A stretch of 64,000 nt of DNA from Cranoglanis bouderius (taxonomy: Eukaryota; Chordata; Actinopteri; Siluriformes; Cranoglanididae). The position numbers and the translations under genes were made by a program. Shown piece by piece: positions 40,161 through 51,540 of the stretch (the first letter of the stretch is position 1; every line of letters starts with the position of its first letter). The stretch covers positions 17,638,501 through 17,702,500 of the forward strand of contig CM042551.1 of assembly GCA_023630585.1 (NCBI GenBank), in the 5' to 3' direction. A model generated the notes under the pieces. It had not been told where the DNA came from and did not search any database. It was given only the letters and a program-made list of their open reading frames with translations.

Positions 40161-41050
40161 AGTATTATAATTGACTTTTGCAGTCCATTCTATATTTGGA
40201 TAAAGACTCTGACACTCATTTTGTATGATTGGCTAGGCTGGCTCTGTCACTACATGACTGACTAGCCGTACCAAAGTGGTGGTTTACCCATCAGACACTG
40301 CCTCATGACATCACATTGCCAAGACTAATTACGTGTAATCATGGCCTGTAATGATGTGTGTGTCGATCCTGAACATGTTGACTTTGGGTGGTAAAATAGC
40401 TCCTCAAAACTGACGAAACTTGTAAAATTCTCCACGATTGTTATCATTCTAATTACGTAAAGGTTTAATGTTGGCCTTAAAAGGTTCTCTGGTTCCCAGC
40501 ACTGGCTCCTGCACTACCACTGTCTCCAAAGACAAAAAGTCAAACCTTGGCTGACCCACTTTGAAGGTCCAGTAATAATGTAGGATAAAAGGTAGACGTC
40601 CTGGGAGAACTCTACGAATGGCCAGTGTGGTCTGGTATGATGAGATAAAATAGCAAAGTTTTTTAATAAGAGAAGCATTTAGAATCAACAGTGTGCTCAA
40701 CAGACGCCCCTATCTGTGTGTGTGTAGTTTTTCCCACGTCTCACACCTCTCCCTCAGTGTGTGAACTATGTGATTAGCATCACACACAATAAACACACAC
40801 AGTGAATCACTCAGCGTTTTCCCAGCACACTCACTCTCTCCAGCTCAGCAGTTTGAGAGAAATCCCTGTGAGATTCTCACACACCACCGTTCCATGTCAT
40901 TCTACTCCATCTACTCCATCATGGCCATCCTGTCTCTCTCTCCCTGCTCTTTTTGCCAACTGTATCAGTTCCCAGTACTTCCATTCTTTCCATTGGCAAA
41001 CACTGGTAAGTTATGTCTCCTGAACACAAAAAAGCCCTGAGAGAGAGAGC

Positions 41051-41100
<50 letters not shown>

Positions 41101-41875
41101 CAGAGAGACTGATTAACTATTATTAATGGCTTCCATTAAGGAAGTGTCTGGTGTCACCACTAATCCTTTCCTATTATATTTACATAAACTTAAGATAAAG
41201 TGGAGCATCCCAGCCTCCAGGATGTGCATAATCAGATTCTTCCCATAGAGAAGAGGCCACAAACAAAAAAGGAACTATGGGAAATAGCAGGCCGGGTAGA
41301 AATAGGGCAAAGACAAAGACTCAGCCCAGTAGCAATCATGCAAATGTATTGCTCCAAATAGCAGAGCACTGAATTAATGAATGCAGATCAGTGAGCCATG
41401 CTGAAATGTCCCACTGTGACAGGTCAACCATGTTTAAATCTAAAATAAGAAGCCAACCTAAAAAAAAAAAATTAAAAAAAATAAAAAGATAAATAAATAA
41501 ACAATAACTAAATAGAGAACGTTGTTTTACTTCAGTGCCCGACTATTCTCCAGAGTCACATCATCAAAATGTGGCTTTCATTAAATGCAAAAAATACACA
41601 TAAAGAGATTAAGAGACTCTTCTAAAGTTTGCTCTACTTAATTGGTGAGTTTAAGTCTTTGAAGTTCAAGTGTGACATTCATTAAACAGGTCTGAGATTT
41701 TACACACTCCATGCAGAGACTTTCACGCCTGCGTGATTGCCTCGTGCTGCCTTCCTCACCTGCCTGAAATGACCAAGGTGTGGAAAATGACACTTCTGAT
41801 CCACACACCAGCTTGCACTCCCTTTCCTCACCACCCAAAGGACAGAAGACAAACTCTATCACTGTGAGATACTAA
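40161..41875. other. Intergenic sequence with (GA)n tract
   Basis: A (GA)n tract lies at about 41052-41100 and an A-rich stretch at 41461-41510. No gene was recognised. Confidence 0.5.
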
Positions 41876-42512
41876 TCCTGCATTCAACTTACCTCGGAAG
41901 TGGGAAGTCAGAGATGAAGTTTTCGACGTCTGTGCATTCTGGCTACAAGTGGGAAGAAACAATGGACGCCTCCATGTTCAGCTTCTGTTAGCATCTAGCT
42001 AGCCAGCTAACTGTGATGAGTGATGAATATTTCCCTCATAAACTTTATAGTCGGTGTTAGAGGATTTACATGGATTTACAATGTAACTCATTTAAAGGTA
42101 AGAAGTGCTGCTGTGTTTACTGTTCATGCTGTGAGCGGCCATGTTGATTTGACGTACATCTGCTGAATTCGGGGTTGAGGACACCGGCCTGAGGAGTTAC
42201 AAAACAAAGTAGCACCTCTTAACTTTAAATGTTATACTCTATATACAAGTGTTTGCTTTAGATCATTCAACATACAGGCATATTGGCTTGTTAAATCTAT
42301 AACACTGACTATACAGCTCACTGTTTTGAGGAGGTAAATATACAACACTCATCACAGTTGGCTGGCTAGCTTGTCACTAACAAAAAAAAAAAAAAACAGA
42401 CATGGAGGCGTGGCATGTATTGTTTTTTCCCACTAGCTTGAGAATCTGGAGGTTGAAAACGATGTCATTCCGAGTTTCGACTTCCCACTTCCGAGCTAAG
42501 GTGAATACAGCG
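41876..42512. mobile_element. Foldback DNA element with arms of about 150 bp
   Basis: The left end contains CTCGGAAGTGGGAAGTC at 41893-41909 and the right end GACTTCCCACTTCCGAG at 42479-42495, perfect inverted copies. The outer tips CATTCAACTTACC and the complement of GGTAAGGTGAATAC-like sequence also pair. Inner arms match too, for example GCTAGCCAGC near 41997 against its complement near 42360. An A-run interrupts the right arm at 42381-42395. No coding capacity; superfamily unassigned. Confidence 0.75.
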
Positions 42513-42901
42513 TTATGGAAGGTTGTCGAGAAAAAACATTTGAACCATTTAAATATGAATAGTGACTTATCCCTTAATTACAACTGCAACAGGGTGTCCA
42601 CATAATGAAATCTCCTTTAGCCTCGTTGATGAGCTCTCTGCATTCCTGAAAAGTCATTTCCCTCTGTAAGAGCCCTCCACCCATCCAGCGTTGCTTAAGC
42701 TTAATTAGCAGTGTCTCGATTTATTGGAACAAAGATGATTATTGCGCAAGTGTATTAAGAGTTAATACAGCCTGTTACTTTCATGTTGGTGTTTTAGCAT
42801 TTGATCATGTCCTGGCCAGATATTTAATTCATTATTGAACAGTTATTAGTTGAGAAAGAAAAATTTGATGAATGTACTTAACCTTGGTCACTTACACCAG
42901 G

Positions 42902-42907
<6 letters not shown>

Positions 42908-42970
<63 letters not shown>
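42908..42970. repeat. (GA)n microsatellite
   Basis: About 31 uninterrupted GA units. Confidence 0.95.
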
Positions 42971-42973
<3 letters not shown>

Positions 42974-43566
42974 CACTTTTGAGCCACAAAACGCATCTCG
43001 TTTACTGTTGCCATGCAGCTGCTGTTTCTAGAGGCCCATTGAGATGCACTGAGCCATTTGAATGAGAATGCGGCTCTGATGAGAGAGCGCTACAGTAGTG
43101 CTTTGGGTCTTAATGGGCTCCAGGCAGTGCAGAAGCATGGCTCAGTTTCCAGTGGCTCCCCATTGTCCAACTCAGCAAGGTAGCTTCTAAGCACAAAAGG
43201 GACTGGTATAGTTGAAGAAAGGCTTTCTGTGGGCTTTTGGGGCAATTCATCTACACACAGCCACCTTCTTGTCCAGGCTTCTCCACTCCCAGGCTTTAGA
43301 GACAAGGCCAAACAGCTACATTCCCATTGCACCTTTTTTTTTTTTTTTTCTCAACCTGAGAAGCAGCACAAATGATCACCTGTGAACACAGAGCGTTGGT
43401 GAAATCTTGTGCTTCTTCTATGGCATGGCTGCACAAACAACAATGGGTAACACTCTATAGATATAGCTGTGATTATAATTCATTGCAAGTCGTTAATAAT
43501 TCCTTTTTAGAAACTCCAATATATATACTGTATGTAATTTATTGATAACTTATAATCATGTAGCAA

Positions 43567-43700
43567 TGCATTTACCTGAAGCATTTACCCCAAAGCAACA
43601 TACAATAGGTACAGTGTGATGGGATACCACAGAGCAGTTGAGGGTTAAGAGCCTTGCTCAATGGGCCACATGGGACAATGCAAGTCATGATATTCTGAGC
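43567..43700. repeat. Fragment of a dispersed fish repeat
   Basis: GAGCAGTTGAGGGTTAAGAG and CCTTGCTCAATGGGCCACAT belong to a dispersed motif often found in teleosts next to the sequence seen at 44100-44150. The two pieces here are separated by the tRNA-like locus. Confidence 0.5.
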
Positions 43701-43868
43701 AGCAGCCCAATCACGTAGCTACCTCTAGCTCTGAAAGAACAAACATGTAATTAGTCCAAATCACAATTCGGCAAAGTATCTCCAATATGCTTAACTGACA
43801 TGAAATTCTGGCCATTCTAAAAGTTATCCTTTGTAATGAGACCGTTTTTAGCCTGTCCTTAAAATCTG

Positions 43869-43961
43869 TGCTCCAGGTGAGGCTTGAACTCACAACCTCA
43901 GCATGGCTTCACTTGTACCACTGTATAAGTACCACACACTAACCGATTGCACTACTGAAGC
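43869..43961 (-). tRNA. tRNA-Ile(UAU)-like gene with intron, probably decayed
   Basis: The minus strand from 43961 reads GCTTCAG TAGTGC AATCGG, then an anticodon loop CTTATA (anticodon UAU). An intron of about 19 nt follows, then the TPsiC arm GTGAG TTCAAGC CTCAC and the acceptor CTGGAGC plus discriminator A. Vertebrate tRNA-Ile-UAU genes carry an intron at this place. The acceptor stem pairs fully with one U-G wobble and the T stem fully. D and anticodon stems have several wobbles where the usual GCGC-type stems have become GTGT, as expected from CpG decay. A TTTT terminator follows a few bases downstream (43861-43864). It may be a weak functional gene or a recent pseudogene. Confidence 0.8.
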
Positions 43962-44094
43962 ACTGGTATGACATTATAATGCCATGTTTTTACTTACAGC
44001 ACAGTACTCAAGCTTTGGTAGGTTTATAAACATGCAAACAAAGAATTATTACCCAACATAGAAAGTGTTACCCAACATTGCCTACAAAGCTACG

Positions 44095-44420
44095 TTAACA
44101 TTTACATTTACGGCATTTGGCAGACGCCCTTATCCAGAGCGATTTACAGAAGTGATTTGAAGTCTCAATCAATAAATACATCCTGATACTGGTTCACTAT
44201 GTCATGGACTAAGAATACCATCAGTCTAAAAAACTCTGTTGGGAAGGAAATATAGTAAGAAAAGCACACAAACAACACTTTTTTTTTAAATTAAAGTGCT
44301 AATTTAAGTACTTCAGGAAGAGGTAGGTCTTTAGACATCATTTGAAGACTGCCAGCTGTTCGGATATCCAGGGGAAGTTCATTCCACCATTCCGCCAGAA
44401 CAGAGAAGAGTCCTAGCTAC
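44095..44420. repeat. Dispersed fish repeat with CAGACGC...TTATCCAGAGCG core
   Basis: GCATTTGGCAGACGCCCTTA then TCCAGAGCGATTTACAG is a very common teleost motif. AGGAAGAGGTAGGTCTTTAG and GGGGAAGTTCATTCCACCAT further on are usual companions of it. The copy is degraded and non-coding; superfamily unassigned. Confidence 0.6.
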
Positions 44421-44639
44421 TGAAAAGTTATCGAAAGGAATAAATCATTATCGCAGTACATTACAGAGTAAAGCTTAGTGGACATGATGTAACTTGATGT
44501 AATCCAAGAAATATTATGTAAATATTATGTTTAAATTCTTGCTACTATCTACACTTTTACCTGGCTGCTACCGCAATAACTGCGATGTCCATATATGGTA
44601 TAAGCTAATCTGCTGAATACTATGTCATAGTATAATCTT

Positions 44640-44967
44640 TTAATTATATTGTTATTTTTAATTATATTGTATCTTTTTGCACTACCTGTATACTTGACAC
44701 TTTCACACTAGAACTGTGTACTGGTCGGCGCGACACTGTTACTTACTATGCCCATTGTCCTGTTTCAGGAGTTACTGTACTCTCTTGTGTTGTTTGCACG
44801 TGCACTTTATGCGTAGCTCTTTAGTTCTGTGTCGTCTCATGTGGTTTAGTGTGTCGTTTTATGTAGCACCATGGTCCTGGAGGAACGTTGTTTCATTTCA
44901 CTTTGCACTGTACCAGCTGTATACGGTTGAAATGACAATAAAACCACTTGAACTTGAACTTGAATCG
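44640..44967 (+). mobile_element. Non-LTR retroelement 3' tail with ACTTGA repeats
   Basis: TAGCACCATGGTCCTGGAGG, TATACGGTTGAAATGACAAT and AAAACCACTTGAACTTGAAC form the typical 3' end of a fish non-LTR family that terminates in short hexamer repeats. No reverse-transcriptase coding remains, so this is a short 5'-truncated copy. Confidence 0.6.
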
Positions 44968-45289
44968 TTGTACTACTACTACTCAAACTTGATCAGTTGT
45001 GACCTTTTGTAGAGCTGTGTAGCAAAAATAAATAAATAAATAAACTGCAGAATTTGTTTCAGGAATATGAGGGGTAGATCAAGGATTTTCACATTACACA
45101 ACAAATCAGATGGAGGGGAGGTTGAATCATGAGCGAGCATGCTGGTTTGTGAGTGTATTGTGCACTTGCCATAATACAGGAAAACCAACAGCACACACAT
45201 CACACACACCAAATCAGGACACTCATGTACATAATGTGTATAGCAGATACACTTGCACATTTCAATTAGCATTCTGAACAAAAATAATT

Positions 45290-45452
45290 ATTGTTATCTG
45301 CACCGTATTGTCCTGCACTGCTGTGCACGTTGTGTCTTACGTGTCTTTGTAATGTTTACACAGTTCGGGACCTTGTCATTAAGAATTTCACTGCAAGAAT
45401 TATTCACTGTATAATTCTCTGTATGTGACAAATAAAGAACTTGGATTGAATC
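45290..45452 (+). mobile_element. Second non-LTR-type 3' tail
   Basis: CATTAAGAATTTCACTGCAA and TGTATGTGACAAATAAAGAA followed by CTTGGATTGAAT resemble a related retroelement 3' end. It lies about 0.3 kb from the tail at 44640-44967, on the same strand. Confidence 0.5.
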
Positions 45453-46997
45453 TGCATCTATTATTTTATCTCAGTTTTTTTATTGTGTGACAACAGTAAT
45501 GCATGTGTTGTCTGTACGGCATACTAGATGTTCATCTGAACTGCTGTTAAACAGCTTAAGTCTGGTGTAATCTGACCACCACAAACTGGTCATCCAACCC
45601 ATTACCATACTGCTCCATAATCCATTGGACATGGTAGAAACAAAGCACAAGTCACAACTTCTGCAGCTGGCTCCCTCACACACCCTGGGCTTCAAACATC
45701 TGCAATAAATGCTTATCAAGCCATCCACACTTCTCCAAAGCCAAAGCCGTTTGGTATGCTGGTCTCTTCCACAGAGCCATGACATAATTTTTGAGGAGGC
45801 ACATGCCAGGACACATGGTTTGGTGGTTATAAGTGGCCCACAAAGCGGAGAAGAAGCACAAATTTCGATGTTCTATGGTCAAGTGTTTGTGAGCTGCATG
45901 AGACAGGGCCACAGCTAATTCAACGGGGCCCTGTCAGAAGCAAATAGTCGTATTTATTCTGCCAGCATGGCTGTGCTAGCACTGATAGGATTACAGGTCA
46001 CAGCCGAAGTGAGAGCCAGGGGACCCTGCGGCCTCTCAGATGCTGCTTCATGTTCCTCTACTCAGGGCGCCACTTCAGAGGATGCTCCCCACAGGATTTA
46101 TAACAGGGGAAAAAGTGTTCTGATCCAAAGACAAATAAATAAAGTATGTTTTTGTTCATCTTGCTACAGTGTACAGATACTTTTTCCATCAACTGGAATA
46201 AATGTAGGCCAGATGGGATGTAAATAGTCTTGGTGCAAACATGCTATTGTGCGCCAAGAAGTCATGCACTAGACATCTAGTCTGTGGGGAGACACTACTG
46301 TCTGGAATCAGTGTGTTGAACGTGAATTCATTTCATGGTCGTCCCATCAGATGGATAAATATCTGACAGACAGAGACAAAGAAAAAGAGGAATGGACGTT
46401 TGAGTCTTCTGAGGTCTCAGTGTTGGCTTGTTACTGTTTAAAAAGAGTAACTCGGAGCTGAAAGGTTTACCAGGCTGTGGACTTGGCGAGCCTTTGTAAA
46501 GATTATTCACAAGAAAAAACAAAGTGTGCCAATCACTTCATTTAAGTTATTTGCTAGCAACTGGATAAAGCGGTTACTAAAAGTGAGAGCGACTGAAAAT
46601 AAAATTAAGCTTCAAATCATGTTATGGTCAGTTCACAAAGCATGAGACAGACAATTGCCACCAGATAAATGTAAGATTTTAGATGGTTTGATATGTGAAC
46701 TGGAATAACATACAGTAGATTGTGGAGAGATATCTAAAATCAAAGGCTTGCACTGATACCCCATGTGCGGTGAGATAATGGGAAACCTCAGACCTCAGAC
46801 TTCAGACCTCGTCCTCTTATCCAGCTGGTGCGAGTTTAACTGGTATCTTCAAAAGCAGCGTACCAGCTGAATGGTCGGAGGGAAGAGAAAATACAAGGAT
46901 GAAAACATAAATAAGACCAGATGAAAGAAGGACATGCTCAGTTCATACATGCAGCGTGCTTACCTCAGCGATCTCGCTGTAATTACCTCAACTCTAT

Positions 46998-46998
<1 letters not shown>
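45453..46998. other. Intergenic sequence with no recognised gene
   Basis: The minus frames at 45480-45912 (101 and 78 codons) were examined for transposase motifs without a convincing match. Nothing else was recognised. Confidence 0.4.

Positions 46999-47046
<48 letters not shown>
46999..47046. repeat. (CT)n microsatellite
   Basis: About 24 CT units, followed 80 bp later by a short (GATAA)n run at 47126-47143. Confidence 0.95.
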
Positions 47047-47050
<4 letters not shown>

Positions 47051-48950
47051 ACAGACCATGGAAACCATTTAATCAGGGCCAGTCCTGATTTCCACTCTGT
47101 TTCTGAAACAGCTAAAATTGAATGGTAAGATAAGATAAGATAAGCATATCCCTGTGTGTCGAGTATGCTAGCTGAAACATTTTGCATTTAAGAGCGCTTG
47201 TGGTCACGCATGGCTGGCTACACTTCTGTACGTATCACGCCGATTTAATAAATAGTGATGGTGTAATCATCTCTGGCCCAAAGAGGGCACACAAGCTTCC
47301 ATACCAGCTTGGTGGGAGCAGTTGTGGGCAGCTTTGGACATATTTATTAGCTCTCTGTCTCTTTCTCTCTTCCACTAGGCATTCTTGTGGGCAAGTGGGT
47401 GGCACACAAGCGGGATCTTTCATCCCAAAGGAATTCAGCGGTAGCATAGTGAAAGAGGAAGGATCCGGGATGTGGTGCTGGTGGTTTGCGGGAAGGGGGG
47501 GCTGCTTTGAGGAGAAGAAAAGGAGAATGAAAGAAAGGAACTTTTTTTTGCTAGTCTTGTTAGAGGAGGTGGCTTGATAGGGTGGGCTTGAGGTACTTGA
47601 ATACGGAGTCCGAGCGGAACCTTCACATTGTGCAGTCTTAGCACCACTTTTAACCACAACTATTGTTCCCAGAGTCTAAAGAAAGGGCCCTTACCGAAGT
47701 GTCTGTGCAGCAAGGAGAGAAAGGGGCCAATGATCCAAGAGGAACAGGGGCCAAGAGGACAACCCCTCTGCCTGGTTTCTCATACTTGTTTTAATTGCCT
47801 TTTTTTTGTGGGCTGCATGAAGCAATGATAAAAAGATGCTGTTTGTTGGTAGGTGACACTAAAAGGTTAAACCATACCATATAATTATTTTCATATGGTA
47901 TGGTTAAATCATACTTTCAAATAATTTAATTGAACTCATTCAAGTAAAATTCAACTACAGCATAGATGAAACTACATTACAATACGACGTTTTTTTTTTT
48001 TGTTTTGTTTTTCAATCAAATAGTGAAAATCTATCTGGTTAAAGTATCAAAAAAGGATGCAATTTATTTCTTTAAAATATTCTTTAACTGTTTTTTTCTT
48101 GTTTTTGGCTCACAGTGGTGCCAGATTGGACGTTCTTTGTAACTTTTTTTTTTTTTTGCCAGTACAGTCTTAGCCTTGCAAATTTATGACAGTTTGTACT
48201 ACTTGGTTTTTATGAAAAGTTACAAAGGTCACAATAATTTGTGACAAAAATAATTTGTAGTTTTTTCATTTGACTTTATTATTCATATGAATTCAACCAA
48301 CTTTGAACCACATTGCCTTCAGTTATTTTGAATTTGTACAAATTCATCATGAGGTTCTTTGGGCTGTAAAAACAATTGTGATGATAGGTAAAACTTTAGG
48401 CTACTTTTGTCACTTTTGTTTAATATGTCTGTTGTAAAGCATCTAGTATTAAAATCCAAATTAAATCTATCATAATGTCTACTACTGTTACTACTATTAC
48501 TACTACTACTACTATCGTAAATGTAGATGGTGGCTACCAAACACAGGACTTTTTATAGTAGTGAACTGGCAGTTGTAGATTTTGACAGGAAACATGCATT
48601 CCATCCTCGTGTCAGCTTGTGCCAACAGCAGCTGCTGCTGTGTGCAGTCTGCAGAACTCATGCTTGGGGTCAATCAGTATCCCACTAACCCTATGGCCTC
48701 TCTGCTAAGGGAGCGGAGCCTTGAAGAACCGTGCAGAACTCAGCGATGTTTAGTCCAAAGCAAACAACAAAGGCCAAAGCCAATGAAATGTAACGTGACA
48801 TAAATGCCACATTCCCTATAGCAAGCACTATGGATGCACGCAAGGGTGTAAGGACCCCCTTAAGGACAGCTGAAAAGAATTGGTCATGACAGAGAATGTC
48901 TGAATTTGAATGGGCTGTGGCTGAGGAATGGCGGGAATTTGGAGCTTATA
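47047..48950. other. Intergenic sequence with a perfect hairpin
   Basis: AACCATACCATAT at 47870-47882 and ATATGGTATGGTT at 47893-47905 form a perfect 13-bp stem with a 10-nt loop. A short TAC trinucleotide run is at 48479-48515 and T-runs lie at 47991 and 48145. Overlapping frames at 47182-47659 on both strands have no known domain. Confidence 0.6.
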
Positions 48951-49147
48951 CAGGTGCATCTCAATAAATTAGAATGTCGTGGAAAAGTTCATTTATTTCA
49001 GTAATTCAACTCTAATTGTGAAACTCGTGTATTAAATAAATTCAGTGCACACAGACTGAAGTAGTTTAAGTCTTTGGTTCTTTTAATTGTGATGATTTTG
49101 GCTCACATTTAACAAAAACCCACCAATTCACTATCTCAACAAATTAG
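48951..49147 (+). repeat. Left terminal inverted repeat of the Tc1-like element
   Basis: The outer CAGGTGCATCTCAATAAATT and the inner TCTCAACAAATTAG both resemble transposase-binding repeats. AATAAATTAGAAT and CAAATTAGAAT recur at the outer and inner edges, suggesting paired binding sites within one repeat. Confidence 0.85.
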
Positions 49148-49213
49148 AATATGGTGACATGCCAATCAGCTAATCAACTCAAAACACCTGCAAAGGTTTC
49201 CTGAGTCTTCAAA

Positions 49214-50180
49214 ATGGTCTCTCAGTTTGGTTCACTAGGTAAGCCACAAACATTCATTGCCAAAGAAGCTGGCTGTTCACAGAGTGCTGTATCCAAGCAT
49301 GTTAACAGAAAGTTTAGTGGAAGGAAAAAGTGTGGAAGAAAAAGATGCACAACCAACCGAGAGAACCGCAGCCTTATGAGGATTGTCAAGCAAAATCGAT
49401 TCAAGAATTTGAGTGAACTTCACAAGCAATGGACTGAGGCTGGGGTCAAGGCATCAAGAGCCACCACACACAGACGTGTCAAGGAATTTGGCTACAGTTG
49501 TCGTATTCCTCTTGTTAAGCCACTCCTGAACCACAGACAACCTCAGAGGCGTCTTACCTGGGCTAAGGAGAAGAAGAACTGGACTGTTGCCCAGTGGTCC
49601 AAAGTCCTCTTTTCAGATGAGAGTAAGTTTTGTATTTCATTTGGAAACCAAGATCCTAGAGTCTGGAGGAAGGGTGGAGAAGCTCATAGCCCAAGTTGCT
49701 TGAAGTTCAGTGTTAAGTTTCCACAGTCTGTGATGATTTGGGGTGCAATGTCATCTGCTGGTGTTGGTCCATTGTGTTTTTTGAAAACCAAAGTCACTGC
49801 ACCCGTTTACCAAGAAACTTTGGAGCACTTCATGCTTCCTTCTGCTGACCAGCTTTTTGAAGATGCTGATTTCATTTTCCAGCAGGATTTGGCACCTGCC
49901 CACACTGCCAAAAGCACCAAAAGTTGGTTAAATGACCATGGTGTTGGTGTGCTTGACTGGTCAGCAAACTCACCAGACCTGAACCCCATAGAGAATCTAT
50001 GGGGTATTGTCAAGAGGAAAATGAGAAACAAGAGACCAAAAAAATGCAGATGAGCTGAAGGCCACTGTCAAAGAAACCTGGGCTTCCATACCACCTCAGC
50101 AGTGCCACAAACTGATCACCTCCATGCCACGCCGAATTGAAGCAGTAATTAAAGCAAAAGGAGCCCCTACCAAGTATTGA
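49214..50180 (+). pseudogene. Tc1-like transposase (DD34E), frameshifted
   Basis: Starts at the ATG at 49214 (AAAATGG). A winged helix-turn-helix paired-type region (CSQSAVSKH, then RATTHRRVKEFG) is followed by the DDE domain. Catalytic residues are Asp135 (FSDESKF), Asp225 (FQQDLAPAH) and Glu260 (NPIENLW), with 34 residues between the last two. A run of seven A at about 50037-50043 holds one base too many: the frame ends at 50053, whereas the next frame continues the family C-terminus (DELKATVKETW) to a TGA at 50178. At about 320 codons it is shorter than the usual 340, and the junction after MVSQFGSLG looks like an N-terminal deletion. Inactive as it stands. Confidence 0.9.
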
Positions 50181-50263
50181 GTACATGTACAGTAAATGAA
50201 CATACTTTCCAGAAGGCCAACAATTCACTAAAAATGTTTTCTTTATTGGTCTTATGAAGTATA

Positions 50264-50460
50264 CTAATTTGTTGAGATAGTGAATTGGTGGGTTTTTGTT
50301 AAATGTGAGCCAAAATCATCACAATTAAAAGAACCAAAGACTTAAACTACTTCAGTCTGTGTGCATTGAATTTATTTAATACACGAGTTTCACAATTTGA
50401 GTTGAATTACTGAAATAAATGAACTTTTCCACGACATTCTAATTTATTGAGATGCACCTG
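50264..50460 (-). repeat. Right terminal inverted repeat of the Tc1-like element
   Basis: Reverse complement of 48951-49147 apart from two substitutions. It ends GATGCACCTG at the TA junction. Confidence 0.85.
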
Positions 50461-50649
50461 TATATTACAGAGATGCGTGAAATACTGTATATATTATAGG
50501 TCAATAGAGGTGGTCATGTGACGATGACAGTAATCCAACATGTTAGTCTTTAGAATGTTATTGAAGATTTATTTTTCAAATCAAATTCTTTTTGACATGA
50601 GAACATGACATGACATAGGTCTACATGATGGGTGCGGAGACACCTCCAG

Positions 50650-51252
50650 ACATGGGGTCTCATTCATGAATATTTGTAAATTGATCGCAGGAGCATTTGC
50701 ACAGGAAATGTAGTATTCATGAAAATCAGTTAGTTGGGAAAAATGTTTGTATCCTACGAGAGTGCCTGAGTTTCATTAAATATACGTATAAAAGGAGACT
50801 TCCTAATGTAAACCTCTATAAATGAGGTAATTGTTACTACACAAATTACTGTAACTTAATATACAGATTACGTTGTCAAGTTAAAATTGCAGTGAAATCA
50901 GTAATGAGTTTCATATTAATGACCTGAAAGAAAACAGATCAAAACAAATTAATAAATGAAGACAACTAAGACTAAGACAAAAGAAATGGCGCCCTATAAA
51001 CAACCGCTGATGTCATTCAGCTCTCCTTGAGCTTTGCCTTTTATGGAGCTTTATGTGTGTCACTAAATGTAAACAAGCTATACCATCAACTTTACTTTAT
51101 AGGTACTTTACAGGTGATTTTCATTTATCGACATGTGTAAGTGAGTATGAAGGACATCAGCATTACTGAAACCTTTTGTAATCTTTTAGTTCAGCCTGGT
51201 CCATGAAAGCATTTACACACAACTTAACTAAAAGATAAATGAGGCCCATTGT
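50650..51252 (-). mobile_element. Non-autonomous DNA element, copy B (partner of 5537-5978)
   Basis: The ends GGGGTCTCATTCATGAAT and, inverted, GGGCCTCATTTATC pair. In minus orientation the block TAGTGACACACATAAAGCTC then CATAAAAGGCAAAG (about 51027-51073) aligns with the promoter-like block of copy A. Copy B keeps an extra stretch between the terminal and the inner block. No protein is encoded. Confidence 0.55.
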
Positions 51253-51540
51253 GCACATAGGCGGCACATGCATAGAGCAATAAAAACTCCTAGGCACACT
51301 TTATAACCAACTGTCAACTAGAAGCCAGGGTCTTTGTCACAGAGATTCGTTTCTGAAAAGATCTTATCACCCAGAGCACCTGCCGTATCACCTGGCTAAG
51401 TTTTTGATCCTTCCAACAAACATGATTTTTACTATCAGACTAATATTGTGCAATAGACTATATGCTTAATCTAACTGACAGTGTACATTCAAACTGCGCT
51501 GGTGATTCAACAAATAAGACATTGTTTAGGAGTAAATGTA

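Larger units (their letters stand above)
48951..50460 (+). mobile_element. Tc1-like transposon, complete ends
   Basis: A 1510-bp element bounded by TA at 48949-48950 and 50461-50462, the target duplication expected for Tc1/mariner. The terminal inverted repeats are 48951-49147 and 50264-50460, each 197 bp and differing at only two positions by my reading. The ends start CAGGTGCATCTCAATAAATT. It contains one transposase reading frame on the + strand that is damaged by a frameshift, so this copy can at most be mobilised in trans. It lies 2.5 kb upstream of the lfng start codon. Confidence 0.95.

Noticed and set aside
45480..45912. Minus frames tested as a decayed Tc1 transposase
   Set aside because: Only vague resemblance in WSDYTRLKLFN; no QQD or PIENLW partner was found in any frame nearby.
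47182..47659. Overlapping 131- and 140-codon frames
   Set aside because: Opposite strands, no known domain, and likely chance openness in GA/CT-rich DNA.
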